A stretch of 58,115 nucleotides of DNA, taken from assembly GCF_016862075.1 (NCBI RefSeq), contig NZ_BOMG01000093.1, positions 1-58,115 on the forward strand, given 5' to 3'. The first letter of the stretch is position 1, and the number at the start of each line of letters is the position of its first letter. The position numbers and the translations under genes are program-made. Below, piece by piece: positions 1 to 7,841 of this stretch. The stretch comes from Actinoplanes couchii. GTDB lineage: Bacteria > Actinomycetota > Actinomycetes > Mycobacteriales > Micromonosporaceae. The notes under the pieces are model-generated. The model was not told the origin of the DNA and ran no database searches. It was given only the letters and a program-made list of their open reading frames with translations.

Positions 1-1517
1 CGGTGGAAGGGCCAGCGGCGTGGGGCGGACTCGGGCGCCGGGCGCGGCGTGGGGCGGGCGTAGTCGTAGAGCGGCGCGGACTGCTGCCTGATCAGGGTGA
101 CGGCGTCCGCCTCGCCGGACAGGACGTGCAGGCCGAACGGGGTAGACGGCATGTCGAAGCGATCGGCGTACGGGTCGGGCGGCCCGAAGTCGATCCAGGT
201 GACGCGGGCCTGCCGGAGGAGACGGGCCCAGTCGTGGGCGGTGGCCTCCTCGGCGGGGAACGCCATCGTGGCCAGGAAGACGAAGTGGATGTTCGCGACG
301 GTCAGACCCCGGGCCCGCAGACTCCGTGCGGTGCGGCGGACCTCGCTGAGCAGCGAATCCACCGATTCGGCAAGGGAGAAGTACTCGATGCTGCCGCGGG
401 GAACCGCCGACTCGGTCATCTCGCCGGCCCGGCGGAGGACGCCGATCCTCTGGACCGGGGTGGTCGCGGCGAGAACCTCGACGGCCACGTGGGCGGGCCG
501 GTCCCCCACCGGGTCGTACTGGACCGTGGCGAAGACCTGATCGAGTTCGAGCACGACCTCGGTGCGGCGTTTCACCGTCGACCGCGGCACCGGTCCGTCG
601 TCGGGTACCAGCACGAAGTAGACCAGCCCGACGCTGCGCCCGTCGCGTTGCAACTCGTCGAGGCAGTCGGTGTCGGTGGGGGCCGGGCCGGTGAGCCGCC
701 GCACCGCCGAGCGCCCGTCGACCGTGACGACGTCGGCCCGGTCGTACACCACCGACGGCAGCGGGTGCTCCGGTGGCGGCACGATCCGGTCCGGATCGGC
801 CCCCGGGACCGGATCCTCGACCGGTTTCCCGGCCGGGGCCCCCGAAGGCGGAGCCGGTTCGGCCGGAGCCGGGCGCGGCGAGGCCGGGGGTTCCGGGGCC
901 GGGCGCGCCGGGGCCGGCTCGGGACGCCGGGGTTCCGGGGGCTCCAAGGGCTCCGGGCGGGCCGCTTCCGGCGACACCAGCCCGGCCTCGATCAGGGCGG
1001 TGACGCGGTGGAGGAAGTCCCGTTCGGATCCCGCGATCTCCGGTTGTTCCTCGTAGGCGCTGATCATCTCGCGAATGGACCGGACACAGTTCTGGATCGC
1101 CTCCGCGCCGATCCCGGCACGCCCGTCGGGATGCGCGACCGTGCCGTACGGGAATCCCCAGATCCGCTGATCGCCCGGCAACCGGCGGGCGTTCTCGTAG
1201 GCGGTCCGGACCGCGTCCTTGTCGGTGGCGACGAAGACGACGCCGATGACACCTCGGGGCGCGAAGAAGTGCCGCTCGGGCATGGCCGCCTCGACCACGC
1301 CGGTGAGCAGCCCACGACCGGTCCCGGGGTCGACCCGAGGGGTGTGACCGACGGTGACCAGGTCGTACAGGACCGGGTCGGCTTCGATCCGGGCCCGCAC
1401 CTGCCGGCAGATCTCCCCGGCCGGCACCGGAAGCTCCCCGACCGGGACGACGACCAGCAGGAATCCGGTCCAGTCCTCGACGTCGGGCCAGTACGGGGTG
1501 GGGTCGGCGGCCGGCAT
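1..1517 (-). CDS. Unknown two-domain protein of the vWA/PP2C/kinase operon, C-terminus off the left edge
   Basis: The frame is open for about 505 codons from an ATG and leaves the window without a stop, so the gene is partial. Its ATG overlaps the TGA of the DUF4407 gene by one base (TGATG), which suggests translational coupling. An N-terminal globular part (about residues 1-175) is followed by a long linker rich in Pro, Glu and Ala (about 180-245). A second globular part contains hydrophobic strands such as VGLVYFVLVP and ANIHFVFLATMAF that could belong to an alpha/beta fold. No signal peptide or membrane helix is visible. I do not recognise the family. Its place at the end of the operon suggests it works with the kinase, phosphatase and vWA proteins (inference). 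Confidence 0.75.
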   Translation of the reverse strand, partial: MPAADPTPYWPDVEDWTGFLLVVVPVGELPVPAGEICRQVRARIEADPVLYDLVTVGHTPRVDPGTGRGLLTGVVEAAMPERHFFAPRGVIGVVFVATDKDAVRTAYENARRLPGDQRIWGFPYGTVAHPDGRAGIGAEAIQNCVRSIREMISAYEEQPEIAGSERDFLHRVTALIEAGLVSPEAARPEPLEPPEPRRPEPAPARPAPEPPASPRPAPAEPAPPSGAPAGKPVEDPVPGADPDRIVPPPEHPLPSVVYDRADVVTVDGRSAVRRLTGPAPTDTDCLDELQRDGRSVGLVYFVLVPDDGPVPRSTVKRRTEVVLELDQVFATVQYDPVGDRPAHVAVEVLAATTPVQRIGVLRRAGEMTESAVPRGSIEYFSLAESVDSLLSEVRRTARSLRARGLTVANIHFVFLATMAFPAEEATAHDWARLLRQARVTWIDFGPPDPYADRFDMPSTPFGLHVLSGEADAVTLIRQQSAPLYDYARPTPRPAPESAPRRWPFH

Positions 1518-2941
1518 CACAAGTTCCTCTTCGACGGCGGAAGGTTGAGCCCCCGGGCGACCCGGGACGCCGCCGACGGCCGCGGCCGGTTACCGGCCGC
1601 CGGGGCGGTGGCGCCGGGCGGTGGCGGGTTGGCGATCACCTGTTTGACCTTCTGTTTCCAGGATTCGATCTGGTCCTTGGCGATCTCGCGCATCACCACC
1701 TCGACCTCGTTGTGCACCTCGGCCACGATCCGTTTCTTGCGGTTCTCCAGATCCTTGTCGATGTACTCCTGCCGGCCGGCCGCCCGGACGACCTCCTTGG
1801 TGTCGAGGTCGTCGATCTGGTCGTACGCGGTCGGCGGCCCCAGGATGGACAGTGACTTCACCGCGACCGGCAGCAGTTCGAGCATGAACAGCAGGGCGGC
1901 GACGAGCAGGTGTGCGGCCCGGGCCCAGCCGTTGTCCTCGCCCAGGTGGGACAGGGCGACGAGCTGGGCGAGCAGGCCGGTGTTGCCGGCCGCCTCCTGG
2001 TTGGCGGTCTGCTGGTCGTCCTGGATCGCCGCCCGCAGGACGTCCCGCTGCTGGCGCAGCGCGGGCAGCGCCTGGTCGGCGGAGTCCTGCGCCTGGGTCA
2101 CCTTGTCCCCGGTCGCGTTCTTGGCCTGCGCCTGTGCCCTGGTCAGCGCCGCCTGTTTGCGCTGGGCGAGGGTGCGCGCGGCGTTGGCGCTGTCGGCCTT
2201 GTGGTCGTACTCCCGGCGGAGCGCCTGGGCCCGGTCCCCGTTGCCGGGCTTGCCGCTGCCCGCGTCGCAGAGTTTGCCGTCCAGCTCGCACTTCCAGGCC
2301 GCCCACGCCTTGTCCGCGGCGGCCTGTTTGGTCTGGTAGGCGGTGTCGGCCTGCTTGTACTCGTTCTCCGCGGCGACCAGTTCGGGCGAGGTGACCGGAA
2401 CGTCACCGCGCAGATATCCCTCGTACTTGGCGATCTCGGTGTCCAGGTCCTTGAGCCGTTTCTGCCGGTCTCCGGTGGACAGCGCGATCGACGACTGCTC
2501 GGCGGCGACGATGTTGTCCAGCGACATCTGCCGGCCGATCTCGTCGGCGAAGATCCGCAGGGTGAGCGGTGTCGAGACGACCAGGCCGAGCAGGGCCGCC
2601 ATCAGCACCCGCGGCAGGATCATCCAGAACAGCAGCCACCGGCTGCCCTTCGGTTTCAGGCTGAGGATCAGGGCCCGGTCGACGATCAGGATGATCAGGC
2701 CCCAGAAGACGCCCACCAGGACCGCGCCGACCGGGCCGATGTGAAGCCCGTCGGTCATCGCGAAGGTCATCGAGACCATGGCGAGCGCCGCGGTCGCCAG
2801 CAGCACGAGGCCCAGCGCCACGAAACGCGCCTGGTCCTTGGCCGCGCCGGCCTTGCTGATCTGTTTGGCGCGGGCCAGGACGTCCGGGTCGGCGCCACCC
2901 AGGCTGGCTAGGAACGGGCCGGTTCGCATCGTTTCTCGCAT
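1517..2941 (-). CDS. DUF4407 family membrane protein with central coiled coil
   Basis: 474 residues. Three closely spaced membrane helices lie near residues 41-60, 70-88 and 103-124. A long Ala/Gln/Lys/Glu-rich coiled coil follows, and a fourth helix near residue 345 contains the stretch LLVAALLFMLELLPVAV. The tail is charged and then proline-rich. This layout, with N- and C-terminal helices around a coiled coil, is that of the DUF4407 family, whose biochemical role is unknown. It lies between the kinase gene (16-base gap) and the unknown terminal gene (1-base overlap). It is the only membrane protein in this arm of the operon, so it may be the membrane anchor or output of the kinase/phosphatase pair (inference). 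A second ATG at codon 5 is an alternative start. Confidence 0.85.
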   Translation of the reverse strand: MRETMRTGPFLASLGGADPDVLARAKQISKAGAAKDQARFVALGLVLLATAALAMVSMTFAMTDGLHIGPVGAVLVGVFWGLIILIVDRALILSLKPKGSRWLLFWMILPRVLMAALLGLVVSTPLTLRIFADEIGRQMSLDNIVAAEQSSIALSTGDRQKRLKDLDTEIAKYEGYLRGDVPVTSPELVAAENEYKQADTAYQTKQAAADKAWAAWKCELDGKLCDAGSGKPGNGDRAQALRREYDHKADSANAARTLAQRKQAALTRAQAQAKNATGDKVTQAQDSADQALPALRQQRDVLRAAIQDDQQTANQEAAGNTGLLAQLVALSHLGEDNGWARAAHLLVAALLFMLELLPVAVKSLSILGPPTAYDQIDDLDTKEVVRAAGRQEYIDKDLENRKKRIVAEVHNEVEVVMREIAKDQIESWKQKVKQVIANPPPPGATAPAAGNRPRPSAASRVARGLNLPPSKRNL

Positions 2942-2957
2942 TCTTCGCAGTCGATGG

Positions 2958-4460
2958 TCATGGGGTGGGCGGCCCGGCCGGTGGCGGGGCCGGGAGGGTC
3001 CTGGTCGCGTCGTCCACCGCGGCCCGGATGGCCAGGTCGATGCGCTCGCTGGCGTCGTGGTAGGCCCGGCCGATCCCCTGCCACAGGTCGCGGGCCAGAG
3101 GCGCCGGGGAGCCGAGCGCCGCCACTCGCAGCGGCGGCACCTGCGGCCAGCGCACCGGTGGCACCGCCACCACCTCGGCCGAATGCATCGGGTAGGGCGG
3201 CAGTTCGGCGTGGGTCCGGGGCAGTTCCATGCTGGGCAGGCCGTCGAGAACGACGGGCGGAGGATGGAGGGAGACGTGCACGTCCGGTATCTCGAAGTAG
3301 CGCAGCCGGCCGGCCGACATGGTGTCCTCGCCGTCGTCGTTGACGGCCGTCACCCGGATCTCGCCCGCGGTCGGCGGCTTGATCGGATAGCCGCCGGGGT
3401 AGCCGTCGGCGGCTATGCCGTCGACGCTGAAGTTCCCGACGGCGCTGTGGATCCGGACGGTCCGGGCGCCCTGGTGGGTCCAGCGCACGAAGACCTCGGA
3501 GCCGCGCAGGGTGATCTCGTCGCTGAGTTCCGCCGACAGCAGCACCGGCGGGCTGGCCAGGTCGAGCACCCGGTCGACCAGGTACTCCTTGAGATCCTCG
3601 GCGGCCGGGCGCCGCGCGCGGTCACTGTCGACCGCCGATCGGAAGAGGGCGACACCGGCCGGGTCGAGCAGCCCGGAGATGATCTTCGGACTGGCCGGAT
3701 CCTTGACCTGGGTCGCGGCCTGGCCGGTGGACAGCCCTCGCATGATCGCCAACGCGAGCTTGTAGACGTCGGTGACCTGGTCCTGCAACTTCTGCTGCTT
3801 GCCGATGATCTCCGGTGGGAAGAACAGGAACGTGTTGGGCTGCGTCCGGGAGGTGTCACCGACATCGGCCACACCGTCGCAGTCCATCAGCAGCACCCGC
3901 GGCGGATCGGTGGCCACCGCGACGTTCTTCAGGTTCATGTCGCCGTACACCAGCCGTTGTCCGCCACGCGGCCGGTGCACCACCTCCATCGCGTAGGCCA
4001 GCCGCGCCGCCAGAGCCAGCCGGACCAGCGGTTTGTCGGCGCGCTCCCGGCTCTTGTCGTACCCCATCGCCGTGGCCTGTTTGGTGCTGGTGCACAGGAG
4101 CTGCAGCTCGAACACCTCACGGCCGTTGCGGGTGTCCAGGAAGAAGTCGTCCGGGATGCAGCGCATCAGCAGGCCGACGTCCCCACCTCCCTCCTGGACC
4201 ATGGCCAGCGGCCACACCGCGACCGCGTCGAGCTCGGCCTGCTCGGCGGGACCGAGCAGGTCACGCAGCCCGACCGCGGTGCGCATGGCGGTGAGCAGCT
4301 TGGTCCGGTTCGGCTCCACGATGCTCGGCAACAGCTTCTTGAACGCCAGCGTCTCGTTCGGGAACTCCGGAAGCGGGTTGCCGACCCGGTAGACCTGCGC
4401 CATGCCGCCCTTGCCGAGCGGCGTGAGCGTGCCCAGCCGATCGGCACGGATCGGTTTCAC
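2958..4460 (-). CDS. Serine/threonine protein kinase-like protein of a vWA/PP2C/kinase triad
   Basis: 500 residues from a GTG that overlaps the phosphatase stop (GTGA). The kinase core has a glycine-rich loop GKGGMAQVYRV (about 16-25), a lysine in AFKK (about 41), a catalytic loop YGDMNLKN with Asp174 and Asn179, and DCDG (193-196) in place of DFG. The key catalytic residues are therefore present although HRD is altered. After the kinase domain (about 1-320) comes a beta-rich part that resembles an Ig-like domain and a proline-rich tail. There is no membrane helix. The partner PP2C presumably opposes this kinase (inference from the known TerY-P triads). Frame continuity upstream would allow a much longer protein, but that part is antisense-like shadow over the phosphatase gene. 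Confidence 0.85.
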   Translation of the reverse strand: MKPIRADRLGTLTPLGKGGMAQVYRVGNPLPEFPNETLAFKKLLPSIVEPNRTKLLTAMRTAVGLRDLLGPAEQAELDAVAVWPLAMVQEGGGDVGLLMRCIPDDFFLDTRNGREVFELQLLCTSTKQATAMGYDKSRERADKPLVRLALAARLAYAMEVVHRPRGGQRLVYGDMNLKNVAVATDPPRVLLMDCDGVADVGDTSRTQPNTFLFFPPEIIGKQQKLQDQVTDVYKLALAIMRGLSTGQAATQVKDPASPKIISGLLDPAGVALFRSAVDSDRARRPAAEDLKEYLVDRVLDLASPPVLLSAELSDEITLRGSEVFVRWTHQGARTVRIHSAVGNFSVDGIAADGYPGGYPIKPPTAGEIRVTAVNDDGEDTMSAGRLRYFEIPDVHVSLHPPPVVLDGLPSMELPRTHAELPPYPMHSAEVVAVPPVRWPQVPPLRVAALGSPAPLARDLWQGIGRAYHDASERIDLAIRAAVDDATRTLPAPPPAGPPTP

Positions 4461-5311
4461 GAGCTCTCCGGTTCGAACCACACCCCGATGGCCGTACGGT
4501 CGTCCATGTGACCCTTGCGCGCGAAGCCCACCTGCCGCGCGAAGGTGAACACGTCCGGCGGCCCGGCCCACCAGCCGGCGAGGGTCTCGCGGACCTGCGC
4601 CGAGCCCTGCAACGGAACGCCGACACCGTCGGTCATCAGGAACAACGGCCCCTCGGTCAGCGGGTGCTCGGCGGTACGCAGACGCGGGTCGGCGTGTGGC
4701 AGCGCCTTGACCCGGCCGGTGTACAGGCCGCTGTCCGGCTCGGCGTCCGGGTCGGGGGTGAGGTTCCACCACCGCCCGTCGTCGAGCTGCCAGACCGACG
4801 AGTCGTCGGTCCAGGCCACCGACGCGTGCCGGCCGTCCGGTCCGATCCGGACGGCGGCCGCCGCGAGGGTGGTGGCCATCCGGGCGTCCGCCGGCGCCGG
4901 GCCCAGCAGGGCGTCGCCGGACGGCGCCGCCACGAACTCGGCGAGCCGTTTGTTGATCTCGGTGAACGCCGTCGGCCAGTCCCGGTGCGCGAGGTAGGCA
5001 CGCGGTGTGACCAGCGCGGCGAACGCGGCGGCCTCCTGGGACAGCTCGAACTGGCCGACACCGTCGCAGACCGCCAGGACCAGCGTCCGGGTGGGCTCGT
5101 CCCAGACCACCGAGAAGCTGTCCTGGCGCGGCTGATCCCGGTAGCGGTGCATCAGCCCGCGCACACTCGCCGCCCGGACCGAGGCGCCCGGCACCCGGCA
5201 CTCACTCAGCTCGTGGTCCGCCGGACCGGGGAACCGGGTGGGCCGGCCGGCGCCGAGTTCGACGGCGGCCCGGCCCGGCTCCCCGATGGCAGGGACCTCG
5301 GTCCTAGTCAA
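4457..5311 (-). CDS. PP2C-type protein phosphatase of a vWA/PP2C/kinase triad
   Basis: 284 residues. The metal-binding aspartates of PP2C phosphatases can be followed: RQDSFSV (Asp64), VCDGVG (Asp83), LMTDGVG and the C-terminal MDDRTAIGVW. ATTLAAAAVR fits the conserved central strand. The enzyme should remove phosphate from Ser/Thr residues in a Mn/Mg-dependent way, most likely on targets of the kinase encoded directly downstream. Its start overlaps the end of the vWA gene by 8 bases and its stop overlaps the kinase GTG by 4, so the three genes are very probably translated together. No membrane segment is seen, so the protein should be cytosolic. Confidence 0.88.
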   Translation of the reverse strand: MTRTEVPAIGEPGRAAVELGAGRPTRFPGPADHELSECRVPGASVRAASVRGLMHRYRDQPRQDSFSVVWDEPTRTLVLAVCDGVGQFELSQEAAAFAALVTPRAYLAHRDWPTAFTEINKRLAEFVAAPSGDALLGPAPADARMATTLAAAAVRIGPDGRHASVAWTDDSSVWQLDDGRWWNLTPDPDAEPDSGLYTGRVKALPHADPRLRTAEHPLTEGPLFLMTDGVGVPLQGSAQVRETLAGWWAGPPDVFTFARQVGFARKGHMDDRTAIGVWFEPESS

Positions 5312-6020
5312 GGATGCTGCCTTCCATCACGGGCGAGGCGTTGACGGCCGGTGGCGTGTACTGGAGCGTGTTCGTGGTGGCGCTCATCGTGGAGCCGAGC
5401 ACCGAGGTGGCGATCATCCCGGCCATCTCCTTGAGCAGGCTCCCGATCGAGGTGCCGTCCTTGGCCCGGAAGTAGCGCCCCTTCTTCTCCCCGAACGTGG
5501 GGTAGGCGAGGGCCTTCATCGACGCCTCGGACGCGGTCCGGAATCCGAACGGCGTGACGTACGGGTACGCCTTGTTGCCCTGCTTGGTGACCGGGTCGTA
5601 GGCGAGCAGCTGCTGGAACACCTGCCCGTGGTCGGTGCTGGTCGGGTCGCCGTCGGTGAGGAAGAAGATGCACGGCCGGAAGACCCGTTTGCCCTCGGCC
5701 TTGAGCCGGGCCCGGTCCGCGGTGAACGCCCGGTGGAACTCCTGGAAGGCCGAGGTGTAGTTGGTGGCGCCACCGCACTGCAGCGGCTGCATCGCCATCT
5801 CGCTGGGGGTGTCCAGCGGCACCACGGTCCGGGCGGTGCTGTCGAAGGCGATGATGCTGAGCATCGCCAGGTCGTCGGCGACGGGATCCTTCATGATCTC
5901 GTCCCGCAGTGCCTGGACTCCGGCGTTGAGTTGGGCCATGTCACCGCACATGGAGCCGGAGACGTCGCAGACGATGTAGAAGGGCATCACGATCTGCCCC
6001 TCGGTGGCTTGTTCGGACAC
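5304..6020 (-). CDS. TerY-like von Willebrand factor A protein
   Basis: 238 residues. The metal-ion-dependent adhesion site is complete: DVSGS (Asp19, Ser21, Ser23), the Thr of GGATNY and the Asp of FLTDGDP. vWA proteins of this kind serve as metal-dependent scaffolds. In Ter-type systems a TerY-like vWA protein is encoded with a PP2C and a kinase. I chose the GTG start because GGGAGGA precedes it with good spacing and because the upstream ATG adds 11 residues that overlap the intergenic inverted repeat. It is the first gene of the minus-strand operon and is divergent from the CHAT gene. Confidence 0.88.
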   Translation of the reverse strand: MSEQATEGQIVMPFYIVCDVSGSMCGDMAQLNAGVQALRDEIMKDPVADDLAMLSIIAFDSTARTVVPLDTPSEMAMQPLQCGGATNYTSAFQEFHRAFTADRARLKAEGKRVFRPCIFFLTDGDPTSTDHGQVFQQLLAYDPVTKQGNKAYPYVTPFGFRTASEASMKALAYPTFGEKKGRYFRAKDGTSIGSLLKEMAGMIATSVLGSTMSATTNTLQYTPPAVNASPVMEGSILD

Positions 6021-6049
6021 GGTGTTCCTCCCAGGTCGAATGTGTACGC

Positions 6050-6083
6050 CCACTCCTGACGGACCGCTGTCCGTCAGGAGTGG
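6050..6083. promoter_or_regulatory. Perfect 15-bp inverted repeat between the two divergent arms
   Basis: The arms ccactcctgacggac and gtccgtcaggagtgg are exact reverse complements around the 4-base loop cgct. The repeat lies in the 65-base gap between the vWA and CHAT genes. Its right arm contains AGGAG (6076-6080), the apparent ribosome binding site for the CHAT ATG at 6086. It could be a dimeric repressor operator for both arms, an RNA hairpin that hides the ribosome site, or both. Sequence alone cannot separate these. Confidence 0.8.
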
Positions 6084-6085
6084 TC

Positions 6086-6793
6086 ATGAGGGACCTGGGT
6101 GATCAGTTCAACGTCGCGTTCGGCGACGGTTCGGTGTATGCGACACGGCGCGGTGACATCAACGTCAGCGGACCGCCGGCGCCCCGGGCGTCGGCCGCCG
6201 ACCGGGTCCGGGTTCTGATGCTCGCCGCGAACCCGGCCGACTCCGGGCGGCTCGCCATCGACGAGGAGGCCCGGCAGATCAGCGAGCGGCTCCGGCTGGC
6301 CGACGAGCGGGACGTCTACGAGCTGATCACCTGCCTGGCCGTACGCCCGATGGATCTGTTGCAGTTCCTGAACCAGCATCGTCCGCAGATCGTGCACTTC
6401 AGCGGTCACGGCGACCGGGCCGGGCAGATCGTGCTCGCCGCCGACGGCGGCCGGGAGCAACGGGTGAGCGCCGCCGCCCTGGGCGAGTTGCTCCGCGTCG
6501 CCAACCACCGGATCCGGATCGTGCTGCTCAACGCCTGCTGGACGGCCGGCGCGGTCCGGGCGATCGGGCAGCACATCGACTACGTCATCGGCATGCGGGC
6601 ACCGATCAGCGACAAGGCGGCCACCGTGTTCGCCGCCGCCTTCTACCTGGCACTGGGGTTCCGCTGCCCGGTGCCGCAGGCCTTCGACCAGGCGGTCGCC
6701 GCGCTGGCCGTGCACGGCCTGACCGAGCGGCACATCCCGGAACTGCTGGCGCGCACGGGCGCCGACCCCTACCTGACCGAAGGACCGCGATGA
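6086..6793 (+). CDS. CHAT-domain protease-like protein
   Basis: 235 residues. The CHAT (caspase-like) pattern is clear. RVLMLAANP and a LxxDEEARQI helix open the domain. The catalytic His is His108 in IVHFSGHG, and the catalytic Cys is Cys151 in VLLNACWT. DYVIGMRAPISD and the FAAAFYLALGF helix follow. The first 33 residues are a separate motif (GDQFNV, VYATRRGDINV) that recurs at the start of the next protein. CHAT proteases are known effectors in bacterial conflict systems. The domain stands alone here, without a sensor ATPase, so its activation may come from the adjacent kinase/phosphatase/vWA proteins (inference). ATG 6086 is preferred because AGGAG precedes it by five bases; GTG 6080 is possible. 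Confidence 0.87.
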   Translation: MRDLGDQFNVAFGDGSVYATRRGDINVSGPPAPRASAADRVRVLMLAANPADSGRLAIDEEARQISERLRLADERDVYELITCLAVRPMDLLQFLNQHRPQIVHFSGHGDRAGQIVLAADGGREQRVSAAALGELLRVANHRIRIVLLNACWTAGAVRAIGQHIDYVIGMRAPISDKAATVFAAAFYLALGFRCPVPQAFDQAVAALAVHGLTERHIPELLARTGADPYLTEGPR

Positions 6794-7074
6794 GCTCGAC
6801 GGGCAACCCGAACTCCGGCAATCAGTACAACGTGGGCCAGAACGTCTACGCCACCCAGAAGGGGAAGATCACCGTCAACCACGGGGCGGCCCCGCCCAGC
6901 GGCAAACCGGTACTGATCCTGCTGGGCCTCGACGTGATCTTCTTCTTCTACGGCATGTTCGCCTACACCGGCGACAACACCAGCGGCGACACCTGGCGCG
7001 CCGGGATCTTCCTGCTACTGGTGTTCGTGACGCTCTCCACGCTCGGCAGATGGTTCCGCCGCCGCTGGCGGTGA
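6790..7074 (+). CDS. Small two-helix membrane protein sharing the N-terminal motif of the CHAT protein
   Basis: 94 residues; ATG overlaps the CHAT stop (ATGA). The N-terminus (GNQYNVGQNVYATQKGKITV) matches the first part of the CHAT protein: GNQYNV against GDQFNV, VYATQKGKITV against VYATRRGDINV. Two membrane helices follow (about 40-59 and 71-89), separated by a short polar loop, with an Arg-rich end that predicts a cytosolic C-terminus. A membrane partner or substrate of the CHAT protease is a reasonable guess because of coupling and the shared motif, but nothing in the sequence proves it. The family is not known to me. Confidence 0.8.
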   Translation: MSSTGNPNSGNQYNVGQNVYATQKGKITVNHGAAPPSGKPVLILLGLDVIFFFYGMFAYTGDNTSGDTWRAGIFLLLVFVTLSTLGRWFRRRWR

Positions 7075-7160
7075 GCCAGCCACTGACGGTGAGCCGGCCG
7101 CCGACGGTGAGCCGGCCGCTGGGGGTGAGCCGGCCGCTGGGGGTGAGCAGGCCGTCACTT
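7071..7160. repeat. Five tandem 18-bp repeats between convergent stop codons
   Basis: Five units based on gtgagccggccgctgggg lie head to tail; two central copies are identical and the outer ones have diverged. The array starts at the stop codon of the two-helix protein gene and ends at the stop codon of the convergent anti-sigma-like gene. No hairpin of terminator type is obvious. Confidence 0.9.
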
Positions 7161-7841
7161 GCCCCGGGCCCGGCCCTGCCTGTCGATGGCGTCCTGGTGC
7201 ACGGTCAGGCCGGCGCCGAGTTCGAGCAGCTGGGCCTGGGTGAGCGGGACGTCGGCCTGGATGGTGGCGTAGACGTCGTCGGAGACCGAGATGATCAGCT
7301 GGGTGGTCTCGCCGATCTCGTGCAGGATCGCCTTCCGCCCGCCCAGGTCCACGGTGTCGCCGGTCAGTTCGCCCCGGTAGAACTTGTTCTCCAGGTAGAC
7401 GGCGATCTTGCCGGTGAAGTCGTCCGGGTTGTAGAGCGTGTCCACCGACGGGTTCACGTCCGGGGCGGGGTTGCGGGCCTTGTCCGGGGCGATGGTCAGG
7501 CCGCCCTCGTAGTCCTTCTGCACGAAGAAGCCGTCCGGCACCTTGTCGATGGTGAAGTATTTCGGCTGTTCACCGCGGTATTCGACGAGTTTGAGCGTCT
7601 CCACGGTGGCGCCGATCGCGGGCCGGGCGCTGATGTCGGGTGTGGTGGTCGGGGTGGTGCCGAGGACGGCCACCACCGCGGCCAGGGCGGCCGTCCCGAA
7701 GGCCGAACCGGCGGCGATCCGGGCGGTCCGCCGGCGGCGTGCCGCGCGGTGGCCGCGGGCCAGGTCGGCGGCGACGGTGTCGGCGGAGACGCCTGGTACC
7801 GGGCCGCCGAAGCGGGTGAGGCGGCTGTGCAGGTCGTTCAT
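7155..7841 (-). CDS. Putative membrane-bound anti-sigma-like protein
   Basis: 228 residues. An Arg-rich cytosolic stretch (about 30-42) precedes one membrane helix (about 43-62). The remaining about 165 residues would be extracytoplasmic and have no cysteines or recognised domain. The ATG overlaps the stop of the ECF sigma gene by 4 bases, the usual order for a sigma factor and its membrane regulator. I do not see the zinc-binding HxxxCxxC of ZAS anti-sigma factors, so this belongs to another type, if it binds the sigma factor at all. The role is inferred from position. Confidence 0.8.
   Translation of the reverse strand: MNDLHSRLTRFGGPVPGVSADTVAADLARGHRAARRRRTARIAAGSAFGTAALAAVVAVLGTTPTTTPDISARPAIGATVETLKLVEYRGEQPKYFTIDKVPDGFFVQKDYEGGLTIAPDKARNPAPDVNPSVDTLYNPDDFTGKIAVYLENKFYRGELTGDTVDLGGRKAILHEIGETTQLIISVSDDVYATIQADVPLTQAQLLELGAGLTVHQDAIDRQGRARGK

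Noticed and set aside
3..2339. Very long plus-strand open frame of 778 codons at the left edge
   Set aside because: It is antisense in register to the unknown protein and DUF4407 genes. Its translation is Arg/Gly/Asp-rich with no domain, while the minus frame has membrane helices and coupled starts.
4461..5201. N-terminal extension of the kinase frame over the phosphatase gene
   Set aside because: The sequence is low in coding character, overlaps PP2C motifs in another frame, and a coupled GTG gives a normal kinase start.
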